A stretch of 64,000 nt of DNA from Pseudomonadota bacterium. GTDB lineage: Bacteria; Pseudomonadota; Alphaproteobacteria; Rhizobiales; Hyphomicrobiaceae. Where the stretch lies: assembly GCA_023412805.1 (NCBI GenBank), contig JAEZRM010000144.1:1-64000 (forward strand), given 5' to 3'. Below are positions 19,514 to 28,489 of the stretch, in pieces. A program made the translations under genes and the position numbers. The notes below the pieces were generated by a model. It worked only from the letters and a program-made list of their open reading frames with translations. It was not told the DNA's origin and searched no databases. Positions within the stretch are counted from its first letter, which is position 1. Every line of letters begins with the position of its first letter.

Positions 19514-20550
19514 GACACGGCCACCGGCGCCCAGAGTACCTGTTCGATCGTCCGTGCACCCGTTGCCAACATCACCAAGCGGTCGAAGCCGAGCGCGATG
19601 CCCGAAGCCGGCGGCATCATCGCGAGCGCGGCGAGGAAGTCCTCATCAATTGGATAGCGCTCACCGTACACGCGCTCCTTTTCCGCCATCTCGGCCTCGA
19701 AGCGACGGCGCTGCTCGGCCGGATCGGTCAGCTCACCGAAGGCATTCGCGAGCTCGACACCACAGGCGTACAGCTCGAAGCGCTCGGCAACGCGGGGATC
19801 CTTCGGCGATGGGCGCGCCAGAGCCGCCTCGACGGTCGGATATTCCATCAGGATCGTGGCCTGACCGCGCCCGATGCGCGGCTCGATACAATCGACGATC
19901 ACCCGGCTGAAAATGTCGGCCCAGGTATCGTCATCCGCCACACGCACGCCGACACCGAGCGCCTGGGCGGCGAGCCCGTCGCGATCGGGCACTTCACCGC
20001 CAAGCGTCGCCAGCAGATCGATCCGGGCGTGATGGCGGAAGGCCTCGGCAACGGTCAGCCGCTCTGGCGGGGCCGATGGATCAACCGGCTCATCGCGATA
20101 AGTGAGGAGATCGGTCTCCGCGGCGGCTGCCGCCAGTGCCAGCAGCTCGGCACTGTCGCGCATCAAGACCTCGTAGGGCTCCCCCGCACGATACCACTCC
20201 AGCATGGTGAACTCGGGGTGGTGCAGGGGCCCGCACTCGCGATTGCGGTAAACGGGCGCGAACGCGAACAGCCGCCGCTCGCCCGCCGCCAGCAGCTTTT
20301 TGCAGGCAAATTCCGGGGAGGTGTGGAGGTACAGGGGCGCACTTCGGCCCGCTTCAGTGCGGAATTCGGTCGAAAAGGCGTGCAGGTGCGCCTCGTTGCC
20401 CGGCGAAACCTGCAAGGCGCTGGTCTCGACCTCCACGAACCCCCGATCCTGGAACCAGGCCCGAAATGCGGCTTTGATCCGGCCCCGCGCAAGCAGGTAC
20501 GGCCGCCGGTCGGCGTGCTTGTCCGGATGCCACCATGGACGCTCGGTCAT
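19510..20550 (-). CDS. epmA: EF-P--(R)-beta-lysine ligase
   Basis: A 346-residue class II lysyl-tRNA-synthetase-like enzyme without the anticodon-binding domain. It activates (R)-beta-lysine and transfers it to Lys34 of EF-P. Class II motifs are visible as FQDRGFVEVETSAL (motif 1), FAFAPVYRNRECGPLHHPEFTMLEWY (motif 2, quoted only in part here: YRNRECGPLHHPEFTM) and GIALGFDRLVML (motif 3). It is divergent from efp across a 122-nt spacer. Confidence 0.93.
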   Translation of the reverse strand: MTERPWWHPDKHADRRPYLLARGRIKAAFRAWFQDRGFVEVETSALQVSPGNEAHLHAFSTEFRTEAGRSAPLYLHTSPEFACKKLLAAGERRLFAFAPVYRNRECGPLHHPEFTMLEWYRAGEPYEVLMRDSAELLALAAAAAETDLLTYRDEPVDPSAPPERLTVAEAFRHHARIDLLATLGGEVPDRDGLAAQALGVGVRVADDDTWADIFSRVIVDCIEPRIGRGQATILMEYPTVEAALARPSPKDPRVAERFELYACGVELANAFGELTDPAEQRRRFEAEMAEKERVYGERYPIDEDFLAALAMMPPASGIALGFDRLVMLATGARTIEQVLWAPVAVS

Positions 20551-20614
20551 AGGGTCTGAACGGTCCTCGTCACGGGGTCCGACTTGGCCTCGCGCCCCGA
20601 AACAGCTATGAAGC

Positions 20615-20639
20615 CCGCCAAACGACGATTTTTTGGCGG
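20615..20639. promoter_or_regulatory. Inverted repeat in the efp leader
   Basis: CCGCCAAA (20615-20622) and TTTGGCGG (20632-20639) form a perfect 8-bp inverted repeat with a 9-nt loop. It ends 33 nt before the efp start, inside the epmA/efp divergent spacer. It could be an operator or an RNA hairpin; a short run of T lies within the loop side, not after the stem, so it is not a typical terminator. Confidence 0.35.
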
Positions 20640-20672
20640 CCCCACGCGGGGAAATGGACGGAGAACGGTTTC

Positions 20673-21242
20673 GTGGTCAAGGTTATCGCAAGTGAGGTCC
20701 GCAAAGGCAATGTTCTCGAGATCGACGGCGATCTCTGCACGGTCCTGAAGGCCGAGAGCATCCGTCCCGGTAAGGGCACCCCGACGACGCATATCGATAT
20801 GCGTCGGATTTCCGACAGCGTAAAGATCGTCAAAAGCTATCGCACGACGGAAACGGTCGAGCGAGCCTTCCTCGACGAGAAGGACTACGACTATCTCTAC
20901 GAGGACGAAATGGGCTTCAACTTCATGGAGCCCGAGTCCTTCGAGCAGATCGTGGTGCCGAAGGATCTCCTGGGAGATTCCGCCCAGTGGCTCGTCGAGA
21001 ACATGCGCTGCTCGATCAAGCTCTTCGAAGGCAACCCGGTCGCGATCGAGCTTCCGCAGCGCGTGATTTTCGAGATCGTGGAAGCCGACCCCGTGGTGAA
21101 AGGGCAGACGGCCTCCTCGTCCTACAAGCCCGCCAAGCTCTCCAACGGCGCCCGCGTGATGGTACCGCCCCACATCGAGTCCGGCACACGGATCGTCGTG
21201 ATGACCGAGGACGGCTCCTACGTCGAGCGCGCCAAGGACTGA
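20673..21242 (+). CDS. efp: Translation elongation factor P
   Basis: A 189-residue, three-domain OB/KOW protein that binds between the P and E sites and rescues ribosomes stalled at polyproline. The modification loop reads SIRPGKGTP with Lys at position 34, the residue beta-lysylated by EpmA/EpmB, both encoded divergently next door. The start is GTG 20673 with GGAG about 9 nt upstream. Several proteins in the window carry proline runs that would depend on EF-P. Confidence 0.96.
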   Translation: MVKVIASEVRKGNVLEIDGDLCTVLKAESIRPGKGTPTTHIDMRRISDSVKIVKSYRTTETVERAFLDEKDYDYLYEDEMGFNFMEPESFEQIVVPKDLLGDSAQWLVENMRCSIKLFEGNPVAIELPQRVIFEIVEADPVVKGQTASSSYKPAKLSNGARVMVPPHIESGTRIVVMTEDGSYVERAKD

Positions 21243-21384
21243 ACTCTTCACGCCTGCTCTGCTGCGAATGCCGTTGACCGTCCGCTCACGGGCTAGTTGA
21301 CTGCGTTCCAAGATTAAAAAAAGCGGAATCGGCGGCCTCGGTAGACCGTGGCAAATCCGGCGCCAACCCCATGAGGAAACGTTC

Positions 21385-23325
21385 ATGGCTGCATCCGAAG
21401 GCGCGGCGCCTGAGGGGCCGAAACCGGCCTCTGCTGCCGTCGTTCGGCAGAATGCTGCGGTCCTCGATGCACTGCCTTTCGGCGACACCCGGGATTTCGA
21501 CGACGCCCGGCGCGGGTTTCTTGGTACGATCGAGGATGCACACATCGTCGGCGACACGGGGCGTGCGGTCTGGACCATGAAGACGTACGGCTTCCAACGC
21601 GAGGAAGCCGCACCACCGACGGTCAATCCCAGCCTCTGGCGTCAGGCCCGCCTCAACACCATCCACGGCCTCTTCGAGGTCGTCCCTGGCGTCTATCAGG
21701 TGCGCGGATTCGACATCGCCAATATGACCCTGGTCGAGGGCGAGAAGGGCGTGGTCGTCATCGATGCGCTGACGGCAGTCGAGACGGCGCGCGCAGCATT
21801 AGCCCTCTACCGCAGCCATCGCGGCGAGCGTCCGGTCAGCGGCCTCATCTACACGCACACGCACGTCGATCATTGGGGTGGCGCGGCTGGCGTGGTCGAT
21901 CCCAAGGATGTTGCCGCAGGGAAAGTCCCCGTCATCGCGCCGGATCAGTTCATGGAGCACACTGTCTCCGAGAACGTGATCGCGGGCGATGCCATGCTGC
22001 GACGCGCCCAGTATCAGTTCGGCGGGCTACTGCCGCGCGGCCCCGCGCAACAGGTGGATTGCGGGCTCGGCAAGGCGATCAGCGCCGGCCGCGTCGCGCT
22101 CGTGCCACCGAACGACATCATCACGCACACCGGCGAGACGCGCACGATCGACGGCGTCGAGTTCATCTTCCAGATGGCGCCCGAGACGGAAGCGCCTGCG
22201 GAGATGCACTTCTACCTGCCGGCCTTCAAAGTGCTGAACCTCGCCGAGAACGCGACGCACAACTTCCACAACCTGCTGCCCTTCCGCGGCTCGCAAGTGC
22301 GCAACTCACTCGACTGGTCGAAGTACATCCAGGAGGCGCTAGATCTTTGGGGCGACGACGCGGAAGCCCTCTGCGGCCAGCATCATTGGCCCGCATGGGG
22401 CCGCGAGCGCGTCATCGGCCATCTCGAAGCGCAACGCGATCTCTACCGCTACGCCCACGATCAAACTGTGCGCTTGATGAACCACGGCCTGAAGCCGGCC
22501 GAAATCGCCGAGCAGATCGGTACGCCGAAGTCCCTCGAAGGCACATGGGCGACGCGCGGCTACTACGGCCACATCCGGCACAATGCGAAGGCCATCTATC
22601 AGCATTATCTCGGCTGGTACGACGCCAATCCCGCCAATCTGGATCCGCTTCCGCCCGTCGAGACGGGCCGCAAGATGGTCGAGTACATGGGCGGCGCCGA
22701 CGCTATTCTTCAGCGCGCGCGGGCGGACTTCGACAAGGGCGAATTTCGTTTCGTCGCGCAGGTGCTTTCGCATCTCGTCTTTGCGGAGCCAGGCAATGCC
22801 GCGGCACGCTGCCTGTTGGCGGACACCTTCGAGCAGCTCGGTTATCTCGCCGAGAGCGCCACGTGGCGGAATGCCTATCTCTTCGGCGCGCTCGAACTGC
22901 GTGCTGGTATGCCGAAGGTGCCGTCGCGCTCCGCGATCGGCCCCCACATCCTGCGCGCCCTACCGACCGATCAGCTCTTCGACTATCTGGCCGTACGGCT
23001 GAGCGGACGCAAGGCAGAAGGCTTCCGCACGACGCAGAACTGGATCTTCAGCGATACGGGCGAGAAGTTCTGCCTCATCGTCTCGAACGCGGCCATGTCG
23101 ACCTCACCACGGCGCCTGGCAAATGCGCCCGATGCGACAGTGACGCTGAAGCGGACGGATCTCGACGCCGTCATCTCGGAAAAAACGACATTCGATGCTG
23201 CGATCGCCGCGGGTACGATCCAGATCTCCGGTGATCCATCCAAGGTCACCGCTCTCTTCTCACTTCTCGACACCTTCGAGCGCATGTTCGAAATCGTCGA
23301 GCCGCGCAGCAAGGTCATCGCATAG
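21385..23325 (+). CDS. Alkylsulfatase (SdsA1-type, metallo-beta-lactamase fold)
   Basis: A 646-residue zinc hydrolase. The metal site THTHVDHWGG (H158, H160, D162, H163) lies in the N-terminal MBL domain; the alkylsulfatase dimerisation domain follows (roughly 370-510), then a C-terminal SCP2-like lipid-binding domain (about 530-640). It hydrolyses alkyl sulfate esters. I see no signal peptide, so it may be cytoplasmic, unlike secreted SdsA1. ATG 21385 follows AGGAAA. Confidence 0.88.
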   Translation: MAASEGAAPEGPKPASAAVVRQNAAVLDALPFGDTRDFDDARRGFLGTIEDAHIVGDTGRAVWTMKTYGFQREEAAPPTVNPSLWRQARLNTIHGLFEVVPGVYQVRGFDIANMTLVEGEKGVVVIDALTAVETARAALALYRSHRGERPVSGLIYTHTHVDHWGGAAGVVDPKDVAAGKVPVIAPDQFMEHTVSENVIAGDAMLRRAQYQFGGLLPRGPAQQVDCGLGKAISAGRVALVPPNDIITHTGETRTIDGVEFIFQMAPETEAPAEMHFYLPAFKVLNLAENATHNFHNLLPFRGSQVRNSLDWSKYIQEALDLWGDDAEALCGQHHWPAWGRERVIGHLEAQRDLYRYAHDQTVRLMNHGLKPAEIAEQIGTPKSLEGTWATRGYYGHIRHNAKAIYQHYLGWYDANPANLDPLPPVETGRKMVEYMGGADAILQRARADFDKGEFRFVAQVLSHLVFAEPGNAAARCLLADTFEQLGYLAESATWRNAYLFGALELRAGMPKVPSRSAIGPHILRALPTDQLFDYLAVRLSGRKAEGFRTTQNWIFSDTGEKFCLIVSNAAMSTSPRRLANAPDATVTLKRTDLDAVISEKTTFDAAIAAGTIQISGDPSKVTALFSLLDTFERMFEIVEPRSKVIA

Positions 23326-23387
23326 CTCCCGAGGAAATTAAGGCCGATCCTTCGAGGTCCCCCCGCCACTGAAGCAAAGGTCCATTT

Positions 23388-24077
23388 ATGCTGAAAGATC
23401 CTCCATTACTAACCGTCCGCCGCATGTGGCAACGTCCCGACGCCTTCACGCTCGGTCGCCTCAAGGGCGTGCAGACCGGGCAGGCCGTCGATGCCATGCA
23501 GGGACGCGGCGCACTCGATGCGGCGATCAAGGCCATCGATCCGGCGAACGCGCTGTTTCTGGGCACGGCACTGCCCTGCGAGACCGGCCCCAACGACAAT
23601 CTCGCCATCCTCGCAGCCGTCGCCCTCGCGCAGCCGGGTGACGTGATCATGGCCGCATCGGAAGGGTTCGCGCAGTCTGCCGTCGTCGGTGACAACGTCA
23701 CGATGGTGGCGAAGGGCAAAGGCGCTGCCGCGATCGTCATCGACGGCATGGCGCGCGACATTACCGGCATTGCGCCCGTCGGGTTGCCCGTGTTCGCGCG
23801 TGGCATAACGCCGAACTCGTGCGTACGCAGCGGCCCGGGGCGCGTTGGCCTGCCGATCGTCATCGGCGGTGTTTCGGTCGAAGCGGGCGATGTGGTGATC
23901 GGCGATGCCGATGGCGTCGTCGTCCTGCCGCGCAAACAGCTTCACACCATTCTGCCGCTTGTCGAGGAAGTGCTCGCTGCCGAAGGCGCAACGCAGGGCA
24001 AGATCAAGAACGGCTTCACCAATCTCGGCGGGATCGAGGATCTGCTCGCATCCGACCGGGTTCGCTACGTGGATTAG
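23388..24077 (+). CDS. RraA-family protein / HMG aldolase-like
   Basis: A 229-residue member of the RraA/4-hydroxy-4-methyl-2-oxoglutarate aldolase family. The substrate and metal residues are visible as VIDGMARDITG (Arg and Asp) and the family C-terminal block VEAGDVVIGDADGVVVLP. True aldolases cleave HMG or 4-carboxy-4-hydroxy-2-oxoadipate to pyruvate plus an acid; others regulate RNase E. With a 2-hydroxyacid dehydrogenase immediately downstream, a catabolic role is more likely here. Confidence 0.8.
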   Translation: MLKDPPLLTVRRMWQRPDAFTLGRLKGVQTGQAVDAMQGRGALDAAIKAIDPANALFLGTALPCETGPNDNLAILAAVALAQPGDVIMAASEGFAQSAVVGDNVTMVAKGKGAAAIVIDGMARDITGIAPVGLPVFARGITPNSCVRSGPGRVGLPIVIGGVSVEAGDVVIGDADGVVVLPRKQLHTILPLVEEVLAAEGATQGKIKNGFTNLGGIEDLLASDRVRYVD

Positions 24078-24125
24078 TGTGCCGCGGCGCAATGCTAGCG
24101 GACGTGTACGACCAGGAGAGAAGGT

Positions 24126-25121
24126 ATGGCGACCAATAAGAAGAAAGTGCTTTTCACGGATTCCATGGGTAATGCGGGTCGGGAGATTCTCGCGTCGCGC
24201 CCCGATGTGGAAGCCATCCCGTTCCCTAACATGGCGCAGGACGAGGAATACCGCGCGATCCTGAAGAAGCACGCGCCCGTCCACGCGACCATTCTCGGCG
24301 GCACGAGATTTCGCGGCGCCGAGCTCGACGCTTCTGGTTCCATGGAATGCGTGGCACGCGTCGGCGTCGGCTATGACGCGATCGACATCCCGGCGATGAC
24401 CTCGGCGAAAGTGCCGGTCATGATCGCTGGCACGGCGAACTCACCCTCGGTTGCCGAGCACGCCATGACGTTCATGCTAACGCTCGCGCGCAAGGGGCCG
24501 GAGTTGTCCGCGCTCGTGAAGGAAGGCCGCTGGGGCGATCGCCTCAAGCCGTCAATGATCTCGAACGACCTCTTCGAGAAGACCGTTCTCATTGTCGGTT
24601 TCGGCCGCATCGGCACTCGCACGGCCAAGCGCTGCCAGGCCATGGAGATGACCGTCCTCGTCTACGATCCGTACGTCAAAGCGGAGACTATCAAGGCTGC
24701 CGGCTGCGAGCCTGTCACCGATCTCAACGCGGCCTTGCCGCGCGCCGACTACGTGACGATCCACTGCCCGAAGACGCCGGAGACGGTCGGCATGTTCGGC
24801 GCAAAGCAGCTCAAGTCGATGAAGCCGACAGCTTATCTCGTATCGACCGCACGCGGCGGCATCATCGATGAGGCGGCCCTGCACGCAGCACTCACCGACG
24901 GCACACTGCCGGCGGCAGCGCTCGACGTGTTCGACCGCGAGCCGCCGGATCCGGCGAACCCGCTCTTCAAGCTGCCGAACCTGCTTGCTTCGCCGCATAT
25001 TGCCGGTGTGACAGCAGAGGCCATGGAGCGCATGTCGGCGGAAGCCGCGAAGAACGTGCTCGCCGTGTTCGATGGCAAGCCGCGCAAGGAAAATGCGGTC
25101 AATCCGGAAATCTACGGCTGA
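24126..25121 (+). CDS. D-2-hydroxyacid dehydrogenase (phosphoglycerate dehydrogenase-like)
   Basis: A 331-residue NAD-dependent enzyme with the Rossmann motif VGFGRIGTRTAKRC, catalytic Arg in STARGGIIDE, Glu in DVFDREPPDP and His in SPHIAGVT. It lacks the ACT domain of full-length SerA, so it interconverts a 2-oxoacid and a D-2-hydroxyacid of unknown identity. ATG 24126 follows AGGAG; the gene sits 48 nt after the RraA-like gene and ends before a strong terminator. Confidence 0.85.
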   Translation: MATNKKKVLFTDSMGNAGREILASRPDVEAIPFPNMAQDEEYRAILKKHAPVHATILGGTRFRGAELDASGSMECVARVGVGYDAIDIPAMTSAKVPVMIAGTANSPSVAEHAMTFMLTLARKGPELSALVKEGRWGDRLKPSMISNDLFEKTVLIVGFGRIGTRTAKRCQAMEMTVLVYDPYVKAETIKAAGCEPVTDLNAALPRADYVTIHCPKTPETVGMFGAKQLKSMKPTAYLVSTARGGIIDEAALHAALTDGTLPAAALDVFDREPPDPANPLFKLPNLLASPHIAGVTAEAMERMSAEAAKNVLAVFDGKPRKENAVNPEIYG

Positions 25122-25141
25122 TCACAACCGCCGCAAATGTT

Positions 25142-25178
25142 GAACGGCCCGCTAAGGTCACACCTCGGCGGGCCGTTC
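25142..25178. terminator. Bidirectional terminator between convergent operons
   Basis: An 11-bp perfect stem, GAACGGCCCGC (25142-25152) with GCGGGCCGTTC (25168-25178), and a 15-nt loop. On the plus strand TCATTT follows. It lies between the dehydrogenase stop codon and the end of the opposing operon, so it can serve both. Confidence 0.75.
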
Positions 25179-25191
25179 TCATTTGAGTGCT

Positions 25192-25470
25192 CTACTTGTT
25201 GAGGTATGCCTGCGCCGCACCCGTATCGATCAGCGGATAGACCTCGAAGGTCGCGGGAATGATCTCCGCCCATTCGTTCATGAGCCGATGCAGCGTCTCG
25301 TTGTCCGGCACGTCGAACAGCACGATCGCGCCGCGGCCCGTGCGCGCCCACACACCCTTGCACATGCCATTCGCCTGGATAGGCGCCAGCCACTCCCAGT
25401 AGGCCTTGCGGCTCGGCACCATCGTCGATGGCTTCTCGGGACGCGGCGTCGAAATCACCATGAAGAGCAT
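25192..25470 (-). CDS. Muconolactone isomerase-like small protein
   Basis: A 92-residue protein beginning MLFMVISTPRPEK, with W26/W29 in YWEWL and the ferredoxin-like alpha/beta pattern of muconolactone delta-isomerase-family proteins. True members isomerise muconolactone in the beta-ketoadipate pathway, but many small relatives have unknown roles. It is the last gene of a minus-strand operon with an FAH hydrolase and an MFS transporter, which supports a catabolic function. Confidence 0.55.
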   Translation of the reverse strand: MLFMVISTPRPEKPSTMVPSRKAYWEWLAPIQANGMCKGVWARTGRGAIVLFDVPDNETLHRLMNEWAEIIPATFEVYPLIDTGAAQAYLNK

Positions 25471-25481
25471 GTAGGCCTCGA

Positions 25482-26657
25482 TCAGATCAGGTTGCGTTTG
25501 GCGAGATTGCGCATGAGTTCGGCGACGCCGAACGTCCAGGGCGGCGCCTGATCCGATGTCGTCATCACATTCGTGAGCGCACCGAGCGGATCGGCGTGTA
25601 TGGTGACTATGTCGCCGACCTTGTGCGTGAAGCCCATGCCGGGTTCGCCACGATCCTCGCTCGGCGCGAACATGGTACCGAGATAAAGGATCGCACCATC
25701 GGGATACTGGTGCGTCTTGCCGATGAGCTGGCCGACGAGATCCGCGGGATCACGCGCGATCTCGTGCATCGACGATTTGCCCGTGAGGCGGAAGCCTTCC
25801 GGTCCATCTACCGTCAGATGCACGTCGAGCGCGCGCACCGTATCGAGCGAGAACGTGTCGTCGAAAAACCGCACGAAGGGTCCGACCGTCGCCGAGGCGT
25901 TGTTGTCCTTCGCCTTCGACAGCAGCAGTGCCGAGCGGCCCTCGATGTCCCGCAGGTTCACGTCATTGCCGAGCGTCGCGCCGACAATCGCGCCCTTGGA
26001 ATTGACGACCATCGCCACTTCGGGCTCGGGATTGTTCCAGGTCGATTTCGGATGCAGTCCGGCTGTCATGCCGTGTCCGACGGCCGACATGGGCTGCGCC
26101 TTGGTGAAGATCTCGGCGTCCTCGCCGATGCCGACCTCCAGATACTGCGACCACGCACCCGCCGCGATGAGTGTCTGCTTGAGCGCCATGGCCTCCTTGG
26201 AGCCGGGTTTCAGCGCGCGCAGATCACCGCCGATCTGGGCCTGCACCTGCTTGCGGATCGCCTCGGCTTTCTCCGGCGCGCCTTTCGCCTGCTCCTCGAT
26301 CACGCGCTCCAGCATCGAACGCGGGAATGTGACGCCCGCTGCTTTCACCGCCTGCAGGTCGATCGGCGCCAGCAGACAGGGCTTCGATGCGTCACGATAC
26401 ATCTCCGGCGTGTTTGCCAGGATTTCGCCGAGGGCACCGATCCGCTCGCCGGCTCCGCTCTTTACGATCGCCGCCGCGTCGGCGCGTTCGCAGAGATCGC
26501 GCATGGTCGGTGCATGGCGGGAAATATCGTAGAGGCCATCAGCACGCACCGCGACGACCGAAGGGCCTTCGACATCGGGCCGCCAGACACGACCCGCGAG
26601 TGCACCCGCCGTTCCATCCTTGGGCAGGGTCAAAGCTTCGGTCATTCGCGTGCGCAT
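25482..26657 (-). CDS. Fumarylacetoacetate hydrolase family protein
   Basis: A 391-residue FAH-fold enzyme. The C-terminal half carries the family metal and substrate blocks: GHGMTAGLHPKSTWNNPEPEVA (first 16 residues define the site; metal-binding Glu pair in PEPEVA), GNDVNLRDIEG and LTGKSSMHEIARDP. Members hydrolyse or decarboxylate acylpyruvate-type intermediates of aromatic degradation. ATG 26657 follows AGAGGAA. It lies between the MFS and isomerase-like genes with 11-12 nt gaps. Confidence 0.82.
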   Translation of the reverse strand: MRTRMTEALTLPKDGTAGALAGRVWRPDVEGPSVVAVRADGLYDISRHAPTMRDLCERADAAAIVKSGAGERIGALGEILANTPEMYRDASKPCLLAPIDLQAVKAAGVTFPRSMLERVIEEQAKGAPEKAEAIRKQVQAQIGGDLRALKPGSKEAMALKQTLIAAGAWSQYLEVGIGEDAEIFTKAQPMSAVGHGMTAGLHPKSTWNNPEPEVAMVVNSKGAIVGATLGNDVNLRDIEGRSALLLSKAKDNNASATVGPFVRFFDDTFSLDTVRALDVHLTVDGPEGFRLTGKSSMHEIARDPADLVGQLIGKTHQYPDGAILYLGTMFAPSEDRGEPGMGFTHKVGDIVTIHADPLGALTNVMTTSDQAPPWTFGVAELMRNLAKRNLI

Positions 26658-26669
26658 GGTGCGTTTCCT

Positions 26670-28013
26670 CTAGCTGCCGGTCGGCTTGGATTTATCGCCG
26701 GTCGGCGCCGGCATTGTTGGGCCGAGCTGGCTGCTCGGCCGGACATCGCGCGACGTGGCGTAGACTGCGAGGCCTGCCGCAAGCGACGCCGCGATGGTAG
26801 CAAAGATCCACTGATAGGCGACTGGAGAATAGCCGGCCGCCGTCTGCGGAAACCAGTTCGGAATGTATCCGGTGACGACCGGCACCATGGCGCAGCCGAA
26901 AAGCTGGGCCATGTTCGCGGTCGTCGCGCCGCGCCCCGCTAGATGATCCGGATAGAACGTGCGCGCATGGGTCACGACCGCAACGCCGTAGGACGAGGTC
27001 GCGCACAAGCCGATGATGAGCGCGATGGCGAGCGTTGTCGGCGGATTAGACGCCAGCGCGAGTAGAACGAGGATCGTCGCCGTCGCGCCGCTGATGGCCA
27101 CCCACTTACGGGTATCGAATATGCGGTCCATGGGCCCGAAAGCCAGCACGCCGAGGAACTGTGCCATTGCCATGGCGATGAGCACATTGCCGCGCGCCAC
27201 CGCATCCAGGCCGTGCACGTCGTGGAGGTAGGGTCCCGCCCACAGGCCCATGATAGTCGCCATGACCGCATAGGCGACGGTCTGCAACCCGAGCACCCGC
27301 AGGAGACCCGGCAAACGCAGGACCGCGACGAAACCCGCGAGCGCGCCGGCAAGCGTCTCCGGCGGATGCGCGGCCGCCACTTGGCCCGGCGGATCATCAC
27401 GCACCAGCCAAACGAAAAGCAAACCAACCAGCGCCGCCACGCCGGCCATGATCACGAACGCCGACCGCCATCCCATCCATTGCGCCGCGAGCGCCAGCGG
27501 CGTACCCGCCAGCACGACGCCGATCATGCTCAGGCTGAAAACCCAGCTCATGGCCGTCGCCCAGCGGGCGCGCGGATACCAGCGCGAGCAGAGCACGACC
27601 ACGGACATGAAGCTGCCGCCGAAACCCAGGCCCAGCAGGAAGCGCGCCGCGATCAGCTCGCTGCCATCCCTCACCACGGCGTGCCAGAGCGCGCCGGCGA
27701 CGCTGAGCACCGCGAGACCGCCGACGGTGAACCGCACACCAATGCGGTCGAAAAGAATGCCGACCGGTACCTGCGCCGCCATGAGCGCGAAGAAGAAGAT
27801 GGCATTGGCCATACCGAGGGCTTCGGGCGTCAGCTTCAGCTCGACGATCAGCTCGGGCGCGATCACCGTGACGGACGAGCGGAAAAACTGCGAAAGGATC
27901 GTCGTCGCCGAGAGCATGACGATGAGAATCGCAGCGGCCCGCATGGGCGGATTTGAAGTTGCTGAGGTCACGATCGGGATCTCGGCTCGATGAGGCGCCG
28001 GTCCCTGTGCCAT
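26670..28013 (-). CDS. MFS transporter
   Basis: A 447-residue major facilitator protein with about 12 hydrophobic helices and the family loop GILFDRIGVRFTVGG between helices 2 and 3. It begins the operon with the FAH-family hydrolase and the isomerase-like gene, so it probably imports their substrate, perhaps an aromatic or dicarboxylic acid. The frame opens at TTG 28025; ATG 28013 with CGAGG upstream is preferred, and ATG 27944 right before helix 1 is possible. Confidence 0.82.
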   Translation of the reverse strand: MAQGPAPHRAEIPIVTSATSNPPMRAAAILIVMLSATTILSQFFRSSVTVIAPELIVELKLTPEALGMANAIFFFALMAAQVPVGILFDRIGVRFTVGGLAVLSVAGALWHAVVRDGSELIAARFLLGLGFGGSFMSVVVLCSRWYPRARWATAMSWVFSLSMIGVVLAGTPLALAAQWMGWRSAFVIMAGVAALVGLLFVWLVRDDPPGQVAAAHPPETLAGALAGFVAVLRLPGLLRVLGLQTVAYAVMATIMGLWAGPYLHDVHGLDAVARGNVLIAMAMAQFLGVLAFGPMDRIFDTRKWVAISGATATILVLLALASNPPTTLAIALIIGLCATSSYGVAVVTHARTFYPDHLAGRGATTANMAQLFGCAMVPVVTGYIPNWFPQTAAGYSPVAYQWIFATIAASLAAGLAVYATSRDVRPSSQLGPTMPAPTGDKSKPTGS

Positions 28014-28144
28014 CGCCTCGGGCAATAGGCAATCCGCATTCCGCGCTTAGGAGCGATGGTCAGACCTGCAGAACGCCGTTGCGTTGCCGCAATGTTCTGT
28101 CAGGTTAGGCGTTCGATGCGTCAGACCGAAGTTGTGTACCGCCG

Positions 28145-28489
28145 ATGATTGCTTCCTCGCTCTGCCTGTCCGAAGTCACGAATGCGCCGGCTGTCGCCGC
28201 TGCGCGCGAGACGGCCGCACGCGCGCTCGGTGAAGCCGAGGCCATCGAAATCTGGATTGCGCGCTGGCTGCGCGTCCGGCGCAAGGATCTCATGGCGCGT
28301 TATGAGTGCGATCCGCGCCAGCTCTATGCCATCTGGTGGGGCGAGAAGTTTCCGACGAGCCGCGAGAAGGCCGAGGCTGCGTTCCGGACGCGCCATCCCG
28401 GTCTCGTGGACCGCGTGAGCTTCGGCTACCGCCGTATCCCGCGCGGCCCCGCCAAGGAGCCGGAAGGCCAACTCTCGCTGTTCGAGTGA
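28145..28489 (+). CDS. Small protein with C-terminal sliding-clamp-binding motif
   Basis: A 114-residue protein I do not recognise. Its last six residues are QLSLFE; QLSLF is the consensus pentapeptide by which bacterial proteins dock on the DnaN beta clamp. The central part (EIWIARWLRVRRKDLMARYECDP is rich in Arg, Trp and Lys, residues 36-58) could bind DNA. It stands alone, divergent from the MFS operon and with its stop codon next to that of the FkbM-type gene. The clamp link is a motif-based inference. Confidence 0.65.
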   Translation: MIASSLCLSEVTNAPAVAAARETAARALGEAEAIEIWIARWLRVRRKDLMARYECDPRQLYAIWWGEKFPTSREKAEAAFRTRHPGLVDRVSFGYRRIPRGPAKEPEGQLSLFE

